Below, one piece after another: positions 35,404 to 44,285 of a DNA stretch of 64,000 nt. The translations under genes and the position numbers were made by a program. Numbering within the stretch: the first letter of the stretch is position 1; every line of letters begins with the position of its first letter. Source of the DNA: JAABSP01 sp011390135 (GTDB lineage: Bacteria; Desulfobacterota; Desulfobacteria; Desulfobacterales; JAABSP01); assembly GCA_011390135.1 (NCBI GenBank), contig JAABSZ010000002.1, forward strand, positions 4,119 to 68,118, in the 5' to 3' direction. A model generated the notes under the pieces. The model was not told the DNA's origin. It searched no databases and saw only the letters and a program-made list of their open reading frames with translations.

Positions 35404-36249
35404 ATGAAGAAGAATGATCGTTGGGAAGAGATCAAAGCCGAGGCCGAGCGGTTCTGCAGCAGCAGATTGAAGTCCCATGGACTCCCGCTCGACCCTGAAA
35501 CCATCGATGCCGGTGCAGTGGAGAGGATGGCCGATCCGGAGCTTGAGCGGGCAATTTTAGAGCTTTCCAACTGGAGCTATTTCAACAGGGAGAATGTTAT
35601 CGACTCGTTGGCCGAAGCTGAAAAGCGACAGGGACCCCGTCCTTTTTTTGAGATCTGCCTGGGCGCATCCCTGCGGAAGCTGATGAACCGGCCCGTGCCG
35701 GGCTATCATCTGGAAGCCGGGGAACTCTGGTCTCATGGCATCGGTGTGGCGGTGGCCGCGGAGGAGATCGGGAGAATCGCGGGCCGGAAGGAGAATGAGA
35801 TCGGATTTATGGCCGGGCTTCTCCACGACGTGGGGAAGCTGGTGCTGGGGGATTATGTCGAGAGGTATCTGGAAAAGATCCGGAGCATGACCCAAAACGG
35901 CCTCTCTTTTGAGATCGCGGAGCAGCGGGTGCTGGGGGGGGACCATACGCAACTGGGAGAGCATATGCTGCGCTGCTGGGGATTTTCCGGGGAGATTCTC
36001 CGGGCCGTCCGCTGGAGCCATGATCCGGATGGGGCCGAGCCGGTAAGCCAGGCCGCGGATATTCTCCATGTGGCCAATGTCCTCTGCCTGAGCATCGGCA
36101 TCGGCGTGGGACAGGAGGGATTGCATTACAAAAGCTCCCCTGCGGCCCTGAACCGGCTGAAGGTGACCACAAGACACCTTGAACTGGTGGCAAGCCATAC
36201 GCTACAATGGATCAAGGATCTGCCCGAACTCGTGAGGGCTTCACCGTAA
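35404..36249 (+). CDS. HDOD-domain signalling protein
   Basis: 281 aa, soluble. The HDOD core is visible: helical N-terminal part (ADPELERAILELSNWSYFNR), then an HD-like motif (GLLHDVGKLVLGDYVERYL) and HEQLG-type segment (GGDHTQLGEHMLRCWGF, IRAVRWSHDP-like). HDOD proteins are catalytically varied relatives of HD phosphohydrolases and often sit in chemosensory or second-messenger operons. It begins one base after the MCP stop, so the two are probably co-translated. It may read the receptor state; substrate unknown. Confidence 0.85.
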   Translation: MKKNDRWEEIKAEAERFCSSRLKSHGLPLDPETIDAGAVERMADPELERAILELSNWSYFNRENVIDSLAEAEKRQGPRPFFEICLGASLRKLMNRPVPGYHLEAGELWSHGIGVAVAAEEIGRIAGRKENEIGFMAGLLHDVGKLVLGDYVERYLEKIRSMTQNGLSFEIAEQRVLGGDHTQLGEHMLRCWGFSGEILRAVRWSHDPDGAEPVSQAADILHVANVLCLSIGIGVGQEGLHYKSSPAALNRLKVTTRHLELVASHTLQWIKDLPELVRASP

Positions 36250-36287
36250 TTTTTTTTGTTCATCTATGAAAAGAGGTCTTTAATCGC

Positions 36288-36662
36288 ATGGACATTCTTA
36301 TCGTCGACGACAGTGCGGTTATGCGGGCGATGATATTGAAATCATTTCGCATGACGGGCTTAGAGATCGGGGATGTATTTGAGGCTGAAAACGGGCAGAA
36401 GGGGCTTGCGCAGTTGTCCTCGCATTCGGTGGACCTGGTGGTCGCGGACATCAATATGCCGGTGATGGATGGCGTGGAGATGATCCGCCGGATGAAGGCA
36501 GCCGATGAGACCGCTTCGATACCGATTCTGGTCATCTCCACAGAGGGCAGCGAGACCCGATGGAAACAATTGGAAGAGATGGGGGCCGCGTTTATACAGA
36601 AGCCCTTTTCACCGGAAAAGATACGGGATACCATACAAACGATCATGGGGAGGAAATCATGA
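36288..36662 (+). CDS. cheY: CheY-like single-domain response regulator, copy 1
   Basis: 124 aa receiver only: acidic pair (ILIVDDSAVMRAM), phosphoacceptor in DLVVADINMPVMDG, switch Thr/Ser (VISTEGS) and Lys (FIQKPFSP). It closely resembles the copy at 37728, so one arose by duplication. Its stop overlaps the cheX start (ATGA). It should be phosphorylated by CheA and dephosphorylated by CheX. Confidence 0.93.
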   Translation: MDILIVDDSAVMRAMILKSFRMTGLEIGDVFEAENGQKGLAQLSSHSVDLVVADINMPVMDGVEMIRRMKAADETASIPILVISTEGSETRWKQLEEMGAAFIQKPFSPEKIRDTIQTIMGRKS

Positions 36663-37153
36663 CGGATCAGATCAAGGAGACGATCTATGAGGTGACGGAG
36701 GATGTGCTGGAACGGCTCGCATTCATGTTCTCCTTCAGAGAAGAGGAGCGGGGGGATATGAACTATTCGGACGCAATGATTGCCAGCGTCACCTTTGGCG
36801 GCGACTTCGAGGGGCGCCTCTTTCTGGCGGTCTCCCCGGACATTCTGCCGGAACTGGCCGGCAATATGCTCGGCATCGATGAGGAGACCACCCAGGATCA
36901 GCAGCAGGATGCCTTGAAGGAGCTGATCAACGTGGTCTGCGGAAATCTTCTGCCACGGCTCTCCGGAAAGCGGATCGTCTTCAATGTCAATGCGCCCCAG
37001 ATCGTCTCCCCGGATGAGATCGAAGCAGAGAAACAAGAGGGGCCTCCCCTTTCCGTCACCCGGCTCTCTATTGAAGAGGGCACATGCGATCTGATATTCT
37101 TTACGGACGGCGAGATCCCTCAGGACGGGAAGGCTGCATCGGGCGGCGAGTAG
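36659..37153 (+). CDS. cheX: CheX-like CheY-P phosphatase
   Basis: 164 aa. The CheC/CheX/FliY-family catalytic pair ExxN is visible once (E88 and N91 in KELINVVCGNLLPRLSG), as expected for CheX, together with SVTFGGDFEGRLFLAV and an end strand (CDLIFFTDGE). ATG at 36659 overlaps the preceding cheY stop; the frame is open further upstream, but that part overlaps cheY and has no family similarity. Likely removes phosphate from CheY. It sits just before the second cheD. Confidence 0.88.
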   Translation: MTDQIKETIYEVTEDVLERLAFMFSFREEERGDMNYSDAMIASVTFGGDFEGRLFLAVSPDILPELAGNMLGIDEETTQDQQQDALKELINVVCGNLLPRLSGKRIVFNVNAPQIVSPDEIEAEKQEGPPLSVTRLSIEEGTCDLIFFTDGEIPQDGKAASGGE

Positions 37154-37227
37154 ATCGATGGCCCGGGCCGGCGCCTGCCTGCAGGAAGGAGCGCTTCATC
37201 AATTTTCTGTCGGAGTAGAAGGGATCC

Positions 37228-37680
37228 ATGAAACATATTGTTTTAGTCGGAAATCTGAAGGTTGGAAAAGAGGGGGATACCATCGTAACCTATGCCCTGG
37301 GAACCAGTCTGGGGCTTGTGGCCTATGATCCTGTGGCAAAGATCGGCGGGATGCTGCACGCCATGCTGCCCCTGTCCAAATCCGACCCGAAAAAGGCGGA
37401 AGCCAACCCCTGCATCTTTGTGGATACGGGGGTTCCAAAGCTGCTGGAAGAGGTCTACAATCAGGGCGGCGAGAAAACGAGACTGATCGTCAAGGCTACC
37501 GGCTGCTCCCGGCCCGAAGGCGATAACGAGATGTTCAAGATCGGGGAGAAAAACTATGCGGTGCTCAAAAAGATTCTCTGGAAAAATAATATTCTTCTCG
37601 AATTCGAGGATGTCGGCGGCTCAACCAATCGAACAGTGCAATTCAATCTCTCCACAGGCGAGATCAAAATTACGAGCTGA
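37228..37680 (+). CDS. CheD-like protein, copy 2, catalytic Cys replaced by Ser
   Basis: 150 aa, aligned without gaps to copy 1 through the active site. T21 and H44 are kept (GGMLHAMLP), but position 27 is Ser (YALGTSLGLVAYD; codon AGT, one base from TGT). A cysteine nucleophile is required for CheD deamidation, so it is probably inactive as an enzyme but may still bind CheX or receptors. The rest of the fold is well conserved (KATGCSRPEGDNEMFKIGEK), arguing against a decaying gene. It lies between cheX and a second cheY. Confidence 0.93.
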   Translation: MKHIVLVGNLKVGKEGDTIVTYALGTSLGLVAYDPVAKIGGMLHAMLPLSKSDPKKAEANPCIFVDTGVPKLLEEVYNQGGEKTRLIVKATGCSRPEGDNEMFKIGEKNYAVLKKILWKNNILLEFEDVGGSTNRTVQFNLSTGEIKITS

Positions 37681-37727
37681 TTTTTACCGATATCTTACAA
37701 ATATGAAGGGTGATAAGAGGTTATTCG

Positions 37728-38102
37728 ATGGCAATCAATGTCCTTATTGTAGATGACAGTGCGGTAATGCGGGCGATGATCCTCAAGTCGATGCGCATGA
37801 GCGGTCTGGAGATCGGCGAGGTGCTTCAGGCCGGCAACGGCCAGGAAGGGCTTGATACCCTCGGCGAGAACTGGGTGGATCTGGTGGTGGTCGATATCAA
37901 CATGCCGGTGATGACCGGCGAGGAGATGATCGACCGCATGCGCTCGGACCCGGGATTCTCCGATCTACCCATTGTGGTCATCTCCACCGAGGGAAGCGAA
38001 TCCCGGCTGAAACGTCTGCAAGAAAAGGGCGCGGCATTCATACACAAACCCTTTACGCCCGAGGCGATCAGGGATACCATCAAGACGCTCATGAACCTGT
38101 AA
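37728..38102 (+). CDS. cheY: CheY-like single-domain response regulator, copy 2
   Basis: 124 aa from ATG 37728 (MAINVLIVDDSAVMRAM), which has a TAAGAGG ribosome site; an ATG 18 bases upstream is less likely. Receiver residues: DD pair, phosphoacceptor in DLVVVDINMPVMTGEEM, VISTEGS, FIHKPFTP. Near duplicate of the copy at 36288 and, like it, next to a cheD gene. Precedes cheB. Confidence 0.93.
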   Translation: MAINVLIVDDSAVMRAMILKSMRMSGLEIGEVLQAGNGQEGLDTLGENWVDLVVVDINMPVMTGEEMIDRMRSDPGFSDLPIVVISTEGSESRLKRLQEKGAAFIHKPFTPEAIRDTIKTLMNL

Positions 38103-38155
38103 CGGGGCCGAAGCGATCCGATGAAAGAGACCATGAAAGAGATTAAAGGATTGTC

Positions 38156-39220
38156 ATGATCAAAGTCCTTATTGTGGATGATTCGGCGATTGTCCGCCAG
38201 ATCCTGAGTAATGAACTCTCCAAATACAAAGATATCGATATTGTGGGAACCGCGGTTGACCCCTATGTCGCGCGGGACAAGATCGTCAAGCTGCAGCCCG
38301 ACGTCATCACCCTGGATCTGGAGATGCCGAGAATGGATGGCCTCTCCTTTCTGGCCAAGCTGATGCGGTACCATCCCATGCCGGTGGTCGTTTTGAGTTC
38401 CCTGACGCCCAAAAACAGCGAAAACGCTCTCAAAGCCCTCGATCTCGGGGCAATGGAAGTCCTCTGCAAGCCCGGCTCCGCCTACTCCACAAAGGATGTC
38501 TCCAGAAGCCTGGTTCAGGCCATCCGGGCAGCGGCCGAGGCCAAAGTCGGTCTGGCCCGCCAGAGCCCGCTCAAGGCGTCCGATACCGGGATCAAAGATA
38601 CGCCGATGCCGATCCGCACCACCAACAAGATCATCGCGATAGGCGCCTCCACCGGCGGAACCAAAGCCATTGAATCTGTGCTGGTCAACATGCCTCCGGC
38701 AACCCCGGGACTGGCCATTGTTCAGCATATGCCCGAAAAATTTACAACTGCATTTGCCAAGCGCCTCAACGAGATCTGCCAGATCGAGGTGCGTGAGGCG
38801 GCAGACGGAGAACATCTGATTCCGGGGCTTGCGCTGATCGCGCCCGGAAACCGGCACATGCTTCTGGTGAGAAGCGGGGCCAGCTATCTGGTCCGGATCA
38901 AAGGAGGCCCCCCGGTTCACTACCAGCGGCCCAGTGTCAATGTCCTATTCCAGTCGGTGGCAAAACATGCGGGCCGCAACAGCATCGGGGTGCTGCTGAC
39001 CGGGATGGGCGCAGACGGAGCCCAGGGCCTTCTGGCGATGCGGCAGGCCGGGGCCTATACCATCGCGCAGGACGAGAAGACTAGCGTGGTTTACGGCATG
39101 CCCCGGGAGGCCGCAAAGATGGGGGCCGCGGCAAAGATCTCTCCTCTCCAGGATATCTCCAGGGATATCTTCAACGGGCTGCGGGAGGGGAAGAATGGCC
39201 AGGGAGAGGGCGCGTCGTGA
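38156..39220 (+). CDS. cheB: Chemotaxis methylesterase CheB
   Basis: 354 aa. N-terminal receiver with phosphoacceptor D54 (VITLDLEMPRMDG), linker, and a C-terminal esterase with catalytic triad S165 (AIGASTGG), H191 (IVQHMPEKFT) and D287 (TGMGADGAQG). It removes receptor methyl groups when phosphorylated by CheA. The last four bases overlap the start of the third cheD-like gene, so the two are translationally coupled. Confidence 0.96.
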   Translation: MIKVLIVDDSAIVRQILSNELSKYKDIDIVGTAVDPYVARDKIVKLQPDVITLDLEMPRMDGLSFLAKLMRYHPMPVVVLSSLTPKNSENALKALDLGAMEVLCKPGSAYSTKDVSRSLVQAIRAAAEAKVGLARQSPLKASDTGIKDTPMPIRTTNKIIAIGASTGGTKAIESVLVNMPPATPGLAIVQHMPEKFTTAFAKRLNEICQIEVREAADGEHLIPGLALIAPGNRHMLLVRSGASYLVRIKGGPPVHYQRPSVNVLFQSVAKHAGRNSIGVLLTGMGADGAQGLLAMRQAGAYTIAQDEKTSVVYGMPREAAKMGAAAKISPLQDISRDIFNGLREGKNGQGEGAS

Positions 39221-39726
39221 AAGAGGATACCTACCCGACGCCCGTGGATTACTTTCTGGAGCCCGGATATATCTTTGTGGCTGCAAAGCCGGCCATGATC
39301 TCCGGTGTGCTCGGCTCCGGAGTCTCGGTCTGCATCTATGACCGGAAGCGGAAGACCGGGGGGATGAACCACTTCAAATACCCCTTTATCGGCGAAAAGC
39401 GAATGTCGACCGCGATCTACGGCAACGTCTCCACACTGGCGCTGATCCGGATGATGATCAAAGACGGCTCTAAAAGAAAGCATCTGGAGGCCCAGATTTT
39501 CGGCGGCGCGCACAATCTTTCGCTTTCCAAAAAGAATATAGGAAGAGAGAATATCATGATGGCCAAACGGATTCTTGCCCGGGAGCGGATCGATCTGGTC
39601 TCCGAGGATGTGGGGGGTGAGAAGGGGCGGAAGGTGGTCTTCAACACCAGCAAGAACGAAGTCGCGGTGATGAAGGTGGAGAGGCTCCGGGCCGGAGACT
39701 GGTATCCCTACGAAGAGAGCCGCTAG
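39217..39726 (+). CDS. CheD-like protein, copy 3, catalytic Cys replaced by Gly
   Basis: 169 aa, more divergent than the other two. The histidine is kept (H52, GGMNHFKYP), but the nucleophile position is Gly35 (GVLGSGVSVCIYD) and the Thr position is Ser29. An extra Cys39 lies four residues on, in a different part of the motif. The fold markers remain (EAQIFGGAHNLS, NIGRENIMMAKRIL, EDVGGEKGRKVVFNT). Probably catalytically inactive, or it uses the shifted cysteine. Last gene of the plus-strand che operon; convergent with an MCP gene 78 bases away. Confidence 0.92.
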   Translation: MKEDTYPTPVDYFLEPGYIFVAAKPAMISGVLGSGVSVCIYDRKRKTGGMNHFKYPFIGEKRMSTAIYGNVSTLALIRMMIKDGSKRKHLEAQIFGGAHNLSLSKKNIGRENIMMAKRILARERIDLVSEDVGGEKGRKVVFNTSKNEVAVMKVERLRAGDWYPYEESR

Positions 39727-39804
39727 CCCGAAGCCTGTCCTGGCTTATCTCATATGCCTTTTGGAACATAATAAGATCCATCTTTTTTCCGGCTATTTTC
39801 CTTT

Positions 39805-41484
39805 TTAAAAATCCTTGAAATCATCATCATCCAGAGGGATGATCTCATTGGGGGAGACCTCCCTTCGGGCCGGTGCCGGCGCTCTCTTTTCAGCCTTCTG
39901 TTCCCTGGGTTTATAGGGCGGGGGAGCTGGTTTTGATTTCGAAGAACGCTTTTGCGCTCTCTGGGGCCGGGACCGCTCCGGCATCGGTGTTCGCTTCTGC
40001 TCCTTCTTGCCCACCAGGTGGGTCAGATCCTCCACAAAATCCTTCATCTTTTCGGCCTGGCCCCGCATCTGCTGGGATGCGGATGCGGACTGCTGAGCGT
40101 TGGCCGCATTCTTCTGGGTCACTTTGTCCATCTCGGCCACGGAAGTATTGACCTGCTCGATGCCCTGGGCCTGTTCGTCTGATGCGGCCGCTATCTCGCC
40201 GATGAGGTCGCTGATCTTGTCGGAACTCTGGGTCACCTCGGCAAAGACCGAGTTGGTCTGTCCCACCAGCTCTCCGCCATCCTTGATCTTCTTCACCGTG
40301 ATCTCGATGAGGCCGGCCGTGTTCCGGGCCGCGTCTCCTGCCCGCATGGCAAGATTCCTCACCTCGTCGGCCACCACCGCAAATCCGGCCCCGGCCTCCC
40401 CGGCCCGGGCCGCCTCCACCGCGGCGTTCAAGGCCAGCAGATTGGTCTGAAACGCTATCTCGTCGATGGTCTTGATGATCTTGAAGGTCTCCTCGCTCGA
40501 TTTGACAATGTCGTCCATGGATGCCGTCAACTGGTTCATGGAATCGTTGGCGCTCTGGATCGAGGTCTTTCCGGCCTTCATCAGGTGGTTGGCCTGCTTC
40601 GCGTTGTCCGCGTTCTGGCGGGTCATGGAGGACATCTCTTCCAGAGATGAGGAGGTCTGCTGAATGGCCCCGGCCTGCTCCGAGGCATCTTCGGCCAGAG
40701 ACTGGCTTGCGGCCGCCACCTCCTGCGCACCTCCGATGATCTGCTCCGCGCTCTCGGTGAGCATCCGTATGCTTCGGCCCAGGGTGCCGCGGAGGCGGTT
40801 GACATAGATAACGAAAAGCCCTCCACCGATGACAAAGAGGATTCCGATGGCGATAAACATGACCTCAATTTCCTCGAGGCGTTCCGTATAAAGATCTTCC
40901 TTGCTGCCGCCGATCCCCACCATCCAGTCCCAGGGCCCGAAGTAGGACTGGTAGGCCAAAAATGTTTCCACAGGCTTGCCCGGATTCTGCCAGACATCCT
41001 CGACGATCCTGTCGGCAATCTGCCGGTTTGCCCAGGTATCCTGAATCGTATATTTCCCTTGGGTCTGAACATTCCAGGCGTTTTTCCCCTCCAGAGAGGG
41101 ATGCATCGCCAGGACACCCCGCTCGTCCCCCTGGGTTTTCACTGCCCAGGCAAAGGTCTTGCTGTTCATGGACATCCGACTTCCAGCTATATCCCGGACC
41201 CCGTTCTCTCGCATTGGACCCAGCACATAGGTCTTCACGGTCTCCTGCGCCTGCTCCAGGGTCAGATTTCCGGCCTTGACCTCTTCGTTCATGGCCTCCA
41301 TGAAGCCGATCATATTGCTGTTGATGTTTTTGAACATGGTCCCGCCGAGATCGATGATCTCGGTCTTCGATTTCCAGTATGCGTAGTAGAAGGTGCAGAC
41401 GAGAACAATGCACACCAGCACCAGAATCGGTGTAAAGAACCGCAGTTTCATCCCTTTTGACTTACGCTCTTCCATAAGGTTCAT
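39805..41484 (-). CDS. Methyl-accepting chemotaxis protein with Cache sensor
   Basis: 559 aa. Helix 1 (FFTPILVLVCIVLVCTFYYA), periplasmic single-Cache-type domain (sCache_2-like, with WNVQTQGKYTIQDTWAN and SYFGPWDWMVGIGGSKEDLY), helix 2 (EVMFIAIGILFVIGGGLFVI), then signalling domain with tip NLLALNAAVEAARAGEAGAGF. The tail is basic and Pro-rich and ends in LDDDDFKDF; aromatic-ended acidic tails can act as CheR/CheB tethers, but this is only suggestive. AGGAGCG ribosome site. It follows cheW by eight bases in a minus-strand operon. Confidence 0.94.
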   Translation of the reverse strand: MNLMEERKSKGMKLRFFTPILVLVCIVLVCTFYYAYWKSKTEIIDLGGTMFKNINSNMIGFMEAMNEEVKAGNLTLEQAQETVKTYVLGPMRENGVRDIAGSRMSMNSKTFAWAVKTQGDERGVLAMHPSLEGKNAWNVQTQGKYTIQDTWANRQIADRIVEDVWQNPGKPVETFLAYQSYFGPWDWMVGIGGSKEDLYTERLEEIEVMFIAIGILFVIGGGLFVIYVNRLRGTLGRSIRMLTESAEQIIGGAQEVAAASQSLAEDASEQAGAIQQTSSSLEEMSSMTRQNADNAKQANHLMKAGKTSIQSANDSMNQLTASMDDIVKSSEETFKIIKTIDEIAFQTNLLALNAAVEAARAGEAGAGFAVVADEVRNLAMRAGDAARNTAGLIEITVKKIKDGGELVGQTNSVFAEVTQSSDKISDLIGEIAAASDEQAQGIEQVNTSVAEMDKVTQKNAANAQQSASASQQMRGQAEKMKDFVEDLTHLVGKKEQKRTPMPERSRPQRAQKRSSKSKPAPPPYKPREQKAEKRAPAPARREVSPNEIIPLDDDDFKDF

Positions 41485-41492
41485 CGCTCCTG

Positions 41493-42005
41493 TCAGCTTG
41501 TGCTTTCCAGCAGGTTGATCTCTTCGGATTTGAGGATTCTGTCGATATCGAGCAGAATCTTCACGCCCCCCTCCATCTTGGCCATCCCAAGTATATAGTC
41601 AGTCTCGAGACGGCTGCCAAAGGCCGGGGAATCTTCGATATCATCGGCCTTGATGTTGAGTACCTCCGAGACCGTATCCACCACGATGCCGATCATGACA
41701 TTTCCGCTCTCCCCCGGGATTTCCACCACGATGATGCAGGTACGATCCGTATACTCCTCGGCCTCGAGGCCGAACCGGAGCCGCAGATCGATCACCGGGA
41801 TCACCTTTCCCCGCAGGTTGATCACCCCCTTGACAAACTGAGGGGTTCTGGGAACCGGCGTGATGGGCATCATACCTATGATCTCCTTGATCTTCAATAT
41901 CCCGATGCCGTACTCCTCCCCGGCCAGGGTGAAGGTGAGATATTTCCCCTCCCGCTCTCCCATCGCCTTGATCGCCTGATCCATGGTCTCCGTCATTCGT
42001 TTCAT
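41493..42005 (-). CDS. cheW: Chemotaxis coupling protein CheW
   Basis: 170 aa. CheW fold markers: KYLTFTLAGEEYGIGILKIKEI, ITPVPRTPQFVKGVINLRG, VIPVIDLRLRFGL, GIVVDTVSEVL. It links chemoreceptors to CheA. The only stand-alone cheW in the window; it lies in the minus-strand operon opposite the main cheA operon. AGGAACGGAAG ribosome site upstream. Confidence 0.96.
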   Translation of the reverse strand: MKRMTETMDQAIKAMGEREGKYLTFTLAGEEYGIGILKIKEIIGMMPITPVPRTPQFVKGVINLRGKVIPVIDLRLRFGLEAEEYTDRTCIIVVEIPGESGNVMIGIVVDTVSEVLNIKADDIEDSPAFGSRLETDYILGMAKMEGGVKILLDIDRILKSEEINLLESTS

Positions 42006-42080
42006 CTTCCGTTCCTCCTTGCCGTAATTCCCGAATCGTTATGTTGATCCTATTTTTGAATAAAATGAATTTTGCCGGCA

Positions 42081-42446
42081 CTATCCGAGTACTTTTCTGA
42101 CCACCGCCAGAAGCTGTTCCGGCTTGAAAGGCTTGACGATCCAGCCGGTCGCCCCCGCGGCCTTTCCCTCCTGCTTTTTCTGCTGCTGGGATTCGGTGGT
42201 CAGCATGACAATGGGGACGAATCGATACGCCTGCATGGCGCGAACCTTTCGGATCAGCTCGATGCCGTCCATTTCCGGCATATTGAGATCGGTGAGGAGC
42301 ATATTTACAGATGTTTTCTCCAGCTTGTTCAACGCCTCCTGGCCGTCCCCAGCCTCGACGACATCATAGCCCGCCCCGGTAAGGGTGAAACGGACCATCT
42401 GCCGGACACTCGCGGAATCGTCTACGGTCATGATGACTTTTGCCAT
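42081..42446 (-). CDS. cheY: CheY-type response regulator, copy 3
   Basis: 121 aa receiver: IMTVDDSASVRQM, phosphoacceptor in LLTDLNMPEMDG, MLTTESQ switch, VKPFKPEQL lysine. The sequence VRQMVRFTLTGAGYDVVEAGDG is typical of motility CheY proteins and differs clearly from the two CheY copies in the plus-strand operon. It lies between the MCP-like gene and cheW. Confidence 0.95.
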   Translation of the reverse strand: MAKVIMTVDDSASVRQMVRFTLTGAGYDVVEAGDGQEALNKLEKTSVNMLLTDLNMPEMDGIELIRKVRAMQAYRFVPIVMLTTESQQQKKQEGKAAGATGWIVKPFKPEQLLAVVRKVLG

Positions 42447-42461
42447 GCATCTGCCTCTTTT

Positions 42462-44285
42462 CTAAAATAGTTCCACATTGTCCCCGAACCCCTCTTTCTC
42501 CTCATTATCCGGCTTCTGACCCGGTTTGTGACCCGGCGGCTGCAAATCATCCTGAGGATCGGGGAGAGCCCGCGTCGAATGGCCGCCCACAAGACGCTCG
42601 TGTACTCCCCGTTCCTGATTCATGGTATACCGATCTGCCAGTTTCCGGGTTTCTTCCGAGGAGATGTTGAAATTCGCCTTTGGCTTCCGTTTTCCGATGA
42701 TCTTTTTCAACTTCTCCAGCCGATCGATCTCCCCGAGCATTTCATGGGAGAGCGATTTAAGGAAAGCGAGTCCGGAGAGGACATCTTCAATGGTGGACTT
42801 CAGCACCTGGGCCCGGTGCAGTGTTTCATCGGAATTTCGGATAAATCGATCATAAATATCTGTCAATTGGAAAAGTCCTCTCTCCGACACGCCGGCCTCC
42901 TGCTCCGCTTCGGCTTGGCCCACATCCGCAGTCATCTTCCCGGCCAGTTCCGAGACCTCGTTGAGAATATCTTTCACCGTATCCACAAAGCGGCCCGTCT
43001 GTTGGGAGATGTGTGTCACCTCCTGGGCCAGTATTTCCAGGGTGCGGCCTGTCTCTCCGAGATGGGCCGCCTTGATGATGGCATTCAAGGAGAGAAAGTG
43101 GGTCTGAAAGCCGATATTCTCCACCTGTTCCATATGGCCGGTGAGGCGCCGGTTGATTTCGGCCGCGGCCAGCGCGGTGCTTCGGACCCGTTCCGTTGCG
43201 GATCGGGCCTGATGCCGAAGTTCCTTTAAATTCTTCAGATCTCTTTGAAGGGCCTCAAAGGGTTTCTGGTTTTGATCGTTGCTCAATTCCGAAAGGCTCT
43301 GGGTAAGTCCGTCGATCTCATGGTGGATGGCGTTGAAGGCCTGTTGGGTCCTCTGATAGACCCCGTCGATCTCCTCCCGGGTCTGCCCGATCTGCCCCTG
43401 CTGCAGTTCAATGATGGCCAGAACCGTTGCATATCGGCCCTTGCCCATTCTGCAGAGGGCTTCCACATCTTCCAGGGCATGGAGAATATGTTCCACCCGC
43501 TGATTCATGCTGTCATGGAGCTGCATGCCCACCACCACCTCGCCCACCTGCCGGCGGATCTCCCGTCCGTGGGTATTGGCCTGCTCCATAGCGGATATGG
43601 ACCAGGCGATCAGTTTGCGCGCGTCCTGGGCAGAGGTCTCAACGGTCTGCTGACCCTCTCGGGTCAGCCCTTTGATGCGGCCGGCCTCCTCTGTCACCTC
43701 CTGAAAGATCTCCTCCTGCTCCCGCCCTGTTTTTCGGGCATCCTCCCGAATCTGCTTTGTCAGCCGGGAGATCTCCTGGGAAAGATGGCCGATCTGCTGG
43801 GAGACCACGCCAAAAAGGGCTTCTGAGGATTCAGAGCCTGCGCTCTCCACCCGAATCCCGAAACCGATTCCCTTTAACGAGACCGAGATCTTCTCTACGG
43901 TCTTACAGGAGTGCTGAAGCCGGCTCAGGTCATCGATCAGAAGAGAGATCTGCTCCAGCCGGAGGCTCACCTCGTGATGACGGCTGTCGAGGTCGCAAAG
44001 CGCCACCTTGACCATTTCGTTCATTCGATCCAGAAGGCTCTCCCCTCCATCGCTGCTGATGGAGCCGATCGTTTCCAGGATCTTCCCGGCAATGGCGCCG
44101 CCCTCGTTAGATACCGATTCCAGTGCATTCCCGATATCCATAAAGGGGGATTCGGAATCCCGGCAGATCCGCTGCAGAGATTTTCGGCAGCAAAGGATCT
44201 CTTCGGCAACCTTTCTGCAGTCCCTCTGGAAGGGGTTTGACAATAGACGATTCGAAATTGCTGCCATGATCTCTTTTATGCGCAT
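42462..44285 (-). CDS. Cytosolic MCP-like coiled-coil protein with CheZ-like DxxxQ motif
   Basis: 607 aa with no membrane segment, almost all helical. The C-terminal part resembles an MCP signalling domain, but its tip is altered (FQTHFLSLNAIIKAAHLGET in place of the usual NLLALNAAIEAARAGE). In the middle is MQLHDSMNQRVEHILHALED, whose D258-x3-Q262 spacing equals the catalytic pair of CheZ. ATG 44285 is chosen because it overlaps the upstream stop as TGATG. Gene order with cheY and cheW suggests it acts on CheY phosphate or senses a cytosolic signal (inference). Confidence 0.8.
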   Translation of the reverse strand: MRIKEIMAAISNRLLSNPFQRDCRKVAEEILCCRKSLQRICRDSESPFMDIGNALESVSNEGGAIAGKILETIGSISSDGGESLLDRMNEMVKVALCDLDSRHHEVSLRLEQISLLIDDLSRLQHSCKTVEKISVSLKGIGFGIRVESAGSESSEALFGVVSQQIGHLSQEISRLTKQIREDARKTGREQEEIFQEVTEEAGRIKGLTREGQQTVETSAQDARKLIAWSISAMEQANTHGREIRRQVGEVVVGMQLHDSMNQRVEHILHALEDVEALCRMGKGRYATVLAIIELQQGQIGQTREEIDGVYQRTQQAFNAIHHEIDGLTQSLSELSNDQNQKPFEALQRDLKNLKELRHQARSATERVRSTALAAAEINRRLTGHMEQVENIGFQTHFLSLNAIIKAAHLGETGRTLEILAQEVTHISQQTGRFVDTVKDILNEVSELAGKMTADVGQAEAEQEAGVSERGLFQLTDIYDRFIRNSDETLHRAQVLKSTIEDVLSGLAFLKSLSHEMLGEIDRLEKLKKIIGKRKPKANFNISSEETRKLADRYTMNQERGVHERLVGGHSTRALPDPQDDLQPPGHKPGQKPDNEEKEGFGDNVELF

